A stretch of 9,315 nt of DNA from Bacillota bacterium (GTDB taxonomy: Bacteria > Bacillota > Clostridia > Oscillospirales > Acutalibacteraceae). Each line of letters starts with the position of its first letter. Position 1 is the stretch's first letter. The stretch is taken from contig JAEZJA010000147.1 in assembly GCA_023415895.1 (NCBI GenBank), forward strand, positions 1 to 9,315, given 5' to 3'. Below, piece after piece: positions 6,621 through 9,315 of the stretch. The position numbers and the translations under genes are program-made. The notes under the pieces were generated by a model. That model had not been told where the DNA came from and did not search any database. It worked only from the letters and a program-made list of their open reading frames with translations.

Positions 6621-7970
6621 TTATTTTTGCTTCTTACGAAAACAAGCGCCAATCATGATAACTATGGTGAAAACAATCAAATAATAGACAACATCCATTC
6701 CATGAGCAAAGCAGGCAGCGACCATCATAAATACACAGCCAAGGATAGCCAAGATCGGCATGATAAATCGCTTAAACAGACCGATGTCCTTCTCTTTTTT
6801 AACAAGCATAATAAAAATGGGGATATAAGCGGCGTAAAGTGTTATGATCGGCAGTTCCGAGGTATCAAAGCAGAATACGCCGAACCAGGGAGTGGTGAGG
6901 TTTGCCCCATAGAAATAAAGCAGCCAGAAGGCACAAAGCAAAAGCCCCACAATGGAAGAATTGGCCGGCATATTGGTTGCTTTGTCCACCTGTTTGAAGA
7001 CCTCCGGCTTTAGGCCGCAATCCCGGATAGCCAGAGAGTACATGCCGCGGCTGCATCCTAACATCAGGCCATTCAATGTGCCAAGACAAGAGATAATCAC
7101 AAACACGAAAATCAAGGAGCCGCCAAGCGGGCCACATATATTCTGGAAAGCCATCATGGCGCCGGCTTGTCCATCGTTCATCAGTGTCTCGGTGGAAACA
7201 GCGCCTGCCAGGCCGATATAATACAGCACATAGACGGCAACCACAATCAGAGATCCCCAGATCAGTGCTCTGGGAAGATTCCTTTTGGAATCCTTCAGCT
7301 CGGCATTAATAGAGGTGGCAATAATCCATCCCTCGTAAGCAAAGGCAACGGCCACGACAGAAGCGAAAAGTCCGCCGCTTGTACTGACGCTCGCATTGGC
7401 AACATGAGAAAAGTTTTGTACAGTCGATCCGTTGAGCAAACCGATGATGGATCCTGCCACCGCCATAAACAACAGGGGGATAAGCTTGATCACTGTCGTA
7501 GCGACCTGAAATTTTCCGGCGATGATAGGTGACAGCGAATTGATCGCGTAACTGGCGATCAGATAAAAGCAAGCAATGGTCATACAGGAGCCACCTGTAA
7601 TGTCCCAGCCCAGTAATACACAGGTATACCGTGCGGAGACCCAAGCCAAAACGGAGGTCAGCGTGGGATTATAGATTGTCGCCATAAACCACCCCACAAA
7701 GTAACCATAGTTTCCTCCTACGGTCATCTCTGCATAATCCACAACGCCGTTTATTTTTTCATACTTTGTCGCCATCGTGGCAAAAGTGTAGGAACAAGCA
7801 ATCATAATCAGCCCGACGATAATCCACGCAGCGATCCCAAGCGGCATGTTCCCCCCGGTGGCCTTCAAAACGGCCTCCGCTTTGAAAAAAACACCGCTCC
7901 CGATGACAATGCCCACTACCATGGCAATGGCGGTGAACAAACCATACTTTTTCTTTAATCCGTTTTCCAT
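6621..7970 (-). CDS. APC-superfamily amino acid permease
   Basis: This 449-residue integral membrane protein has about 12 predicted transmembrane helices. It matches the amino acid-polyamine-organocation superfamily, nearest in style to the LAT/SteT-like exchangers. Helix 1 carries MVVGIVIGSGVFF (about 17-29), the unwound substrate-binding GSG motif. The conserved loop FAYEGWIIATSINAELKDSKR (about 210-230, followed by NLPRAL) is a family hallmark. The C-terminus ends in basic FRKKQK. Substrate cannot be assigned from sequence; arginine or ornithine transport is only a guess from its neighbour argG. The ATG at 7970 has AGGGAAG about 8 bases upstream, a modest ribosome-binding site. Hairpins on both sides suggest a single-gene transcript. 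A truncated near-copy of residues about 60-114 lies 0.3-0.5 kb upstream. Confidence 0.88.
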   Translation of the reverse strand: MENGLKKKYGLFTAIAMVVGIVIGSGVFFKAEAVLKATGGNMPLGIAAWIIVGLIMIACSYTFATMATKYEKINGVVDYAEMTVGGNYGYFVGWFMATIYNPTLTSVLAWVSARYTCVLLGWDITGGSCMTIACFYLIASYAINSLSPIIAGKFQVATTVIKLIPLLFMAVAGSIIGLLNGSTVQNFSHVANASVSTSGGLFASVVAVAFAYEGWIIATSINAELKDSKRNLPRALIWGSLIVVAVYVLYYIGLAGAVSTETLMNDGQAGAMMAFQNICGPLGGSLIFVFVIISCLGTLNGLMLGCSRGMYSLAIRDCGLKPEVFKQVDKATNMPANSSIVGLLLCAFWLLYFYGANLTTPWFGVFCFDTSELPIITLYAAYIPIFIMLVKKEKDIGLFKRFIMPILAILGCVFMMVAACFAHGMDVVYYLIVFTIVIMIGACFRKKQK

Positions 7971-8139
7971 ACCTTGTACTTCCCTATTTTAAAAATGTCT
8001 ATAGTATATACCTGTCTTTTTGCACTTAGCCCGCTGGTTACTACTACAATGTACCATGTTCAGGCATCCGCTTTCAACCGTTAATTTAATGTAGTATTAC
8101 TATTTAATGCCATTAATCCTAATACCGCCCAAAACCAGC
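7971..8139. other. AT-rich upstream region of the permease gene
   Basis: No gene is visible here. On the minus strand a TATACT (8003-8008) about 33 bases before the permease ATG could be a -10, but I see no acceptable -35 at 16-18 bases. A 7-base inverted repeat, TACTACA (8042-8048) and TGTAGTA (8090-8096), flanks a 41-base spacer and might be a regulator site. No T-box or riboswitch motif was recognised. Confidence 0.4.
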
Positions 8140-8172
8140 GATGCGCACCGGAGAAAATCCCCGGTGCGCATC
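8131..8172 (-). terminator. Strong hairpin upstream of the permease, probable terminator
   Basis: A perfect 12-bp stem (GATGCGCACCGG 8140-8151, CCGGTGCGCATC 8161-8172) encloses a 9-base loop. On the minus strand it is followed by GCTGGTTTTGGG, a short offset T-run like that of the terminator at 6537-6576. On the plus strand ATAACACAT follows. It would stop minus-strand transcripts coming from the right. It may be the surviving terminator of the lost second permease. Confidence 0.55.
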
Positions 8173-8215
8173 ATAACACATACAAACCATGCTGTCAGGC
8201 TAATCATACATTTAC

Positions 8216-8260
8216 ACGAGCCTCCCTCTGATGAGGGGAGGTGGCACGGCAGTCATCCAC
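8216..8260. repeat. Possible degenerate interspersed palindromic element
   Basis: CCTCCC (8221-8226) pairs with GGGAGG (8236-8241) across a 9-base loop. It is followed by TGGCACGG, a GC-rich stretch in an AT-rich region. The style recalls small CCTCCC...GGGAGGTGGCAC repeats that I associate with gut Clostridia genomes; this association is from memory and not verified. It sits exactly where similarity of the neighbouring fragment to the permease fades. Confidence 0.3.
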
Positions 8261-8435
8261 GGCACGCGGGGACACCTTGCAGAGACCCAGGCCAGGACCA
8301 AGGTCAGGGTGGGATTGTACAGCGTCCCCATAAACCAACCCACAAAGTAACCGTAGTTTTCTCCTACGGTCATCTCGGCATAATCCACAACACCGTTTTT
8401 TCGTACTTCGTCGCCATCGTGGCAAATGTAAAGGA
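8260..8435 (-). pseudogene. Remnant of a second APC permease (truncated at both ends, frameshifted)
   Basis: On the minus strand this stretch encodes a segment matching residues about 60-114 of the intact permease at 6621-7970. In the alignable NGVVDYAEMTVG...LAWVSAR block, 37 of 41 residues are identical (differences G to E, A to G, I to L, S to L). Upstream of NGVV, the codons for SYTFATMATKYEK are present as a near-match but in a different frame. Where the intact gene has a ten-base run, TTTATTTTTT on the plus strand, this copy has six Ts, a 4-base deletion that shifts the frame. Similarity ends abruptly at about 8435 and fades between 8275 and 8255. Helices 1-2 and everything after helix 3 are missing, so it cannot make a transporter. 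Confidence 0.85.
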
Positions 8436-8447
8436 ATCGTATGTTGA

Positions 8448-8570
8448 AAGCTCGAGGAATTATACAAAGCACCTTTAGATGCTAGCTTTGATTCAACAGT
8501 ATTCTATTACAGACAATTAGGCTTGACAGGCTGTAATAATAAACAAGCTGGAAATTGGTCAAAAGGTATC
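8448..8570 (+). pseudogene. Coding-like fragment of unknown origin
   Basis: The plus-strand frame opening after a TGA at 8445-8447 reads KLEELYKAPLDASFDSTVFY, then YRQLGLTGCNNKQAGNWSKG, with balanced composition that looks like real protein. There is no start codon with a ribosome-binding site. Beyond about 8570 the frame simply runs antisense to the gene at 8589-9113. It may be an internal scrap of a gene left at a recombination junction beside the permease remnant, or chance. I do not recognise the family. Confidence 0.2.
8505..8538. repeat. 8-bp perfect inverted repeat
   Basis: TATTACAG (8505-8512) and CTGTAATA (8531-8538) form a perfect inverted repeat with an 18-base spacer, about 50 bases downstream of the stop of the gene at 8589-9113. 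It is AT-rich and lacks a T-run on either side, so it is a weak terminator at best. It might be a protein-binding site or a relic of an element end. Confidence 0.3.
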
Positions 8571-8588
8571 GTAGCAATAGCGGGTTGC

Positions 8589-9113
8589 TCATATTTCGCT
8601 GCTTTCTGTATCCGGGTTCTCACACAAGGTATATTTACGCACTTCAGTTCTAAACATCTGTTTATGACAAAATTCGCATACTTGGGTTTGCCCATCAACT
8701 ATGAATTCCCTGTTACCACATTGTGTCCCGCATACCGCATAGGCAATATGTATTTCCTTAGGGAATTCAAACAAAGCGATTTTCGGATATTCATCTATTG
8801 GATATGCCTGATACAAATTATCAATACTGTCCCAATAGATTTCATTTGGACAGTTTTCTTGTCTGTGATTTTTTACGATATTGATATAGGACGTTATAAA
8901 CTCATGATCATATCCGCATTTATCCAGATACCCTTCGACATTTGTAGTATCACTCATCATTCCTAATTCTTTATTGAACTGAATGCATAGTTCCATCTTG
9001 TTGACAAGACTAACAGGACACGCTGTTCCTGTTCCGGCGACAATACGCTCTACTTCTCTGAGTACATAGAATTCTAAAGCGTTTAGCGCTTGTTCTAAAA
9101 TTGATGTATCCAT
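8589..9113 (-). CDS. Uncharacterised protein with a C-terminal four-cysteine, probably zinc-binding, motif
   Basis: This intact 174-residue protein has no family that I can name. The N-terminal third (ILEQALNALEFYVLREVERI) is predicted helical. An acidic, aromatic middle part (YDHEFITSYINIVKNH, EIYWDSIDNLYQAYPIDEYP) follows. The C-terminal part has C128-GTQ-C132, then REFIVDGQTQV, then C146-EF-C149, followed by HKQMFRTEVRKYTL. Two cysteine pairs about 13 residues apart fit a small zinc ribbon. There is no signal peptide or membrane segment, so it is probably cytoplasmic. The ATG at 9113 is immediately preceded by an in-frame TAA, with GGTGA about 7 bases upstream. It has a promoter of its own. 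It is much more AT-rich than the arg operon, so it may have been acquired. Function unknown; no operon partner is visible. Confidence 0.75.
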   Translation of the reverse strand: MDTSILEQALNALEFYVLREVERIVAGTGTACPVSLVNKMELCIQFNKELGMMSDTTNVEGYLDKCGYDHEFITSYINIVKNHRQENCPNEIYWDSIDNLYQAYPIDEYPKIALFEFPKEIHIAYAVCGTQCGNREFIVDGQTQVCEFCHKQMFRTEVRKYTLCENPDTESSEI

Positions 9114-9149
9114 TTAATTTTCACCATATCCATTCTTGACTATTTATGA

Positions 9150-9180
9150 AGTATAAGAAGGAGCACCCGATGAATGTCAA
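9150..9180 (-). promoter_or_regulatory. Promoter of the zinc-ribbon-like gene
   Basis: On the minus strand a perfect -35 TTGACA (9175-9180) is followed after 19 bases by -10 TATACT (9150-9155); a TTATAC register gives 18. Transcription would start near 9143, leaving a leader of about 30 bases before the ATG at 9113. The spacer is slightly long. Confidence 0.55.
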
Positions 9181-9214
9181 AAACATAACGGGAAATTACC
9201 TATATAGACTTTAA
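9170..9214 (+). CDS. Tiny ORF with a strong ribosome-binding site
   Basis: AAGGAG (9158-9163) lies 6 bases before an ATG that opens MNVKNITGNYLYRL and stops at TAA (9212-9214). The initiation signal is as good as any in the window, but only 14 codons follow. It may be the start of a plus-strand gene truncated by mutation, a small peptide gene or chance. The Shine-Dalgarno falls in the spacer of the minus-strand promoter at 9150-9180. Confidence 0.2.
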   Translation: MNVKNITGNYLYRL

Positions 9215-9219
9215 CCTGA

Positions 9220-9312
9220 ATGGATAATTTCTATTTAGGGGAAATAGTCGCTGGAGCTGTTTCTCCGAAGTCTCTTATAAAGCGCGAAGCAGATGTAGAC
9301 CGCCAGCTATAA
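9220..9312 (+). CDS. Short ORF at the right edge, possible gene remnant
   Basis: An ATG preceded in frame by TGA opens 30 codons ending SPKSLIKREADVDRQL and a TAA just before the window edge. No Shine-Dalgarno is visible. The C-terminal residues are charged and look protein-like, but the family is not recognised. With the ORF at 9170-9214, in a different frame, it could be the debris of one plus-strand gene. The sequence to the right is needed. Confidence 0.15.
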   Translation: MDNFYLGEIVAGAVSPKSLIKREADVDRQL

Positions 9313-9315
9313 GGG

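Noticed and set aside
8212..8472. 86-codon ORF covering the permease remnant, as a functional small membrane protein
   Set aside because: Its first part is in a shifted frame relative to the permease and its end is unrelated sequence. It is better explained as a pseudogene.
8523..8966. 147-codon plus-strand ORF
   Set aside because: Most of it is antisense to the intact gene at 8589-9113, which has a promoter, start signal and cysteine motif. Only the part before about 8570 is kept as a possible fragment.
9235..9306. Short minus-strand ORF near the right edge
   Set aside because: It is closed by a TAG at 9307-9309, so it does not enter from outside the window, and it has no start signal or recognisable motif.

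Overview
The window is most of an arginine-biosynthesis operon followed, towards the right edge, by a short accessory region. The organism is probably a Firmicute of the class Clostridia, perhaps an Oscillospiraceae/Ruminococcaceae-type gut bacterium. This is inferred from purine-rich Shine-Dalgarno sequences, the cyclic (argJ-type) arginine pathway, an AhrC/ArgR-like operator region and Clostridia-like protein sequences. I cannot name a species. All well-supported genes are on the minus strand, so transcription runs right to left.

Positions 1-6370 hold the operon in the order argG-argH-argC-argJ-argB-argD, with argD cut by the left edge. argC, argJ, argB and argD convert glutamate-derived N-acetylglutamate to N-acetylornithine. 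ArgJ then recycles the acetyl group onto glutamate and releases ornithine. After carbamoylation by an ornithine carbamoyltransferase (argF, not in the window), ArgG and ArgH turn citrulline into arginine. Downstream of argH the intergenic gaps are 6-35 bases. The argG-argH gap is 87 bases and holds a strong hairpin. A good sigma-A-type promoter lies just upstream of argG, with AT-rich sequence resembling ARG boxes further upstream.

Positions 6537-8172 hold a single APC-family amino acid permease gene with a hairpin terminator at its 3' end and another strong hairpin upstream. It therefore looks like an independent transcription unit. Its substrate cannot be read from the sequence.

Positions 8173-9315 are AT-rich and look like genomic debris around one intact unknown gene. 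They contain a truncated, frameshifted remnant of a second, closely related permease, a short GC-rich palindromic element at its edge, a coding-like fragment of unknown origin, an intact 174-residue protein with a probable zinc-binding four-cysteine motif and its own promoter, and two tiny plus-strand ORFs at the edge. Base composition falls from about 63% GC (counted at 3241-3300) to about 37% (counted at 8881-8940).

I found no CRISPR array, tRNA, rRNA, recognisable transposase or obvious new multi-gene system. The arginine operon is ordinary; the points worth a second look are in the regulatory gaps and the right-hand kilobase.
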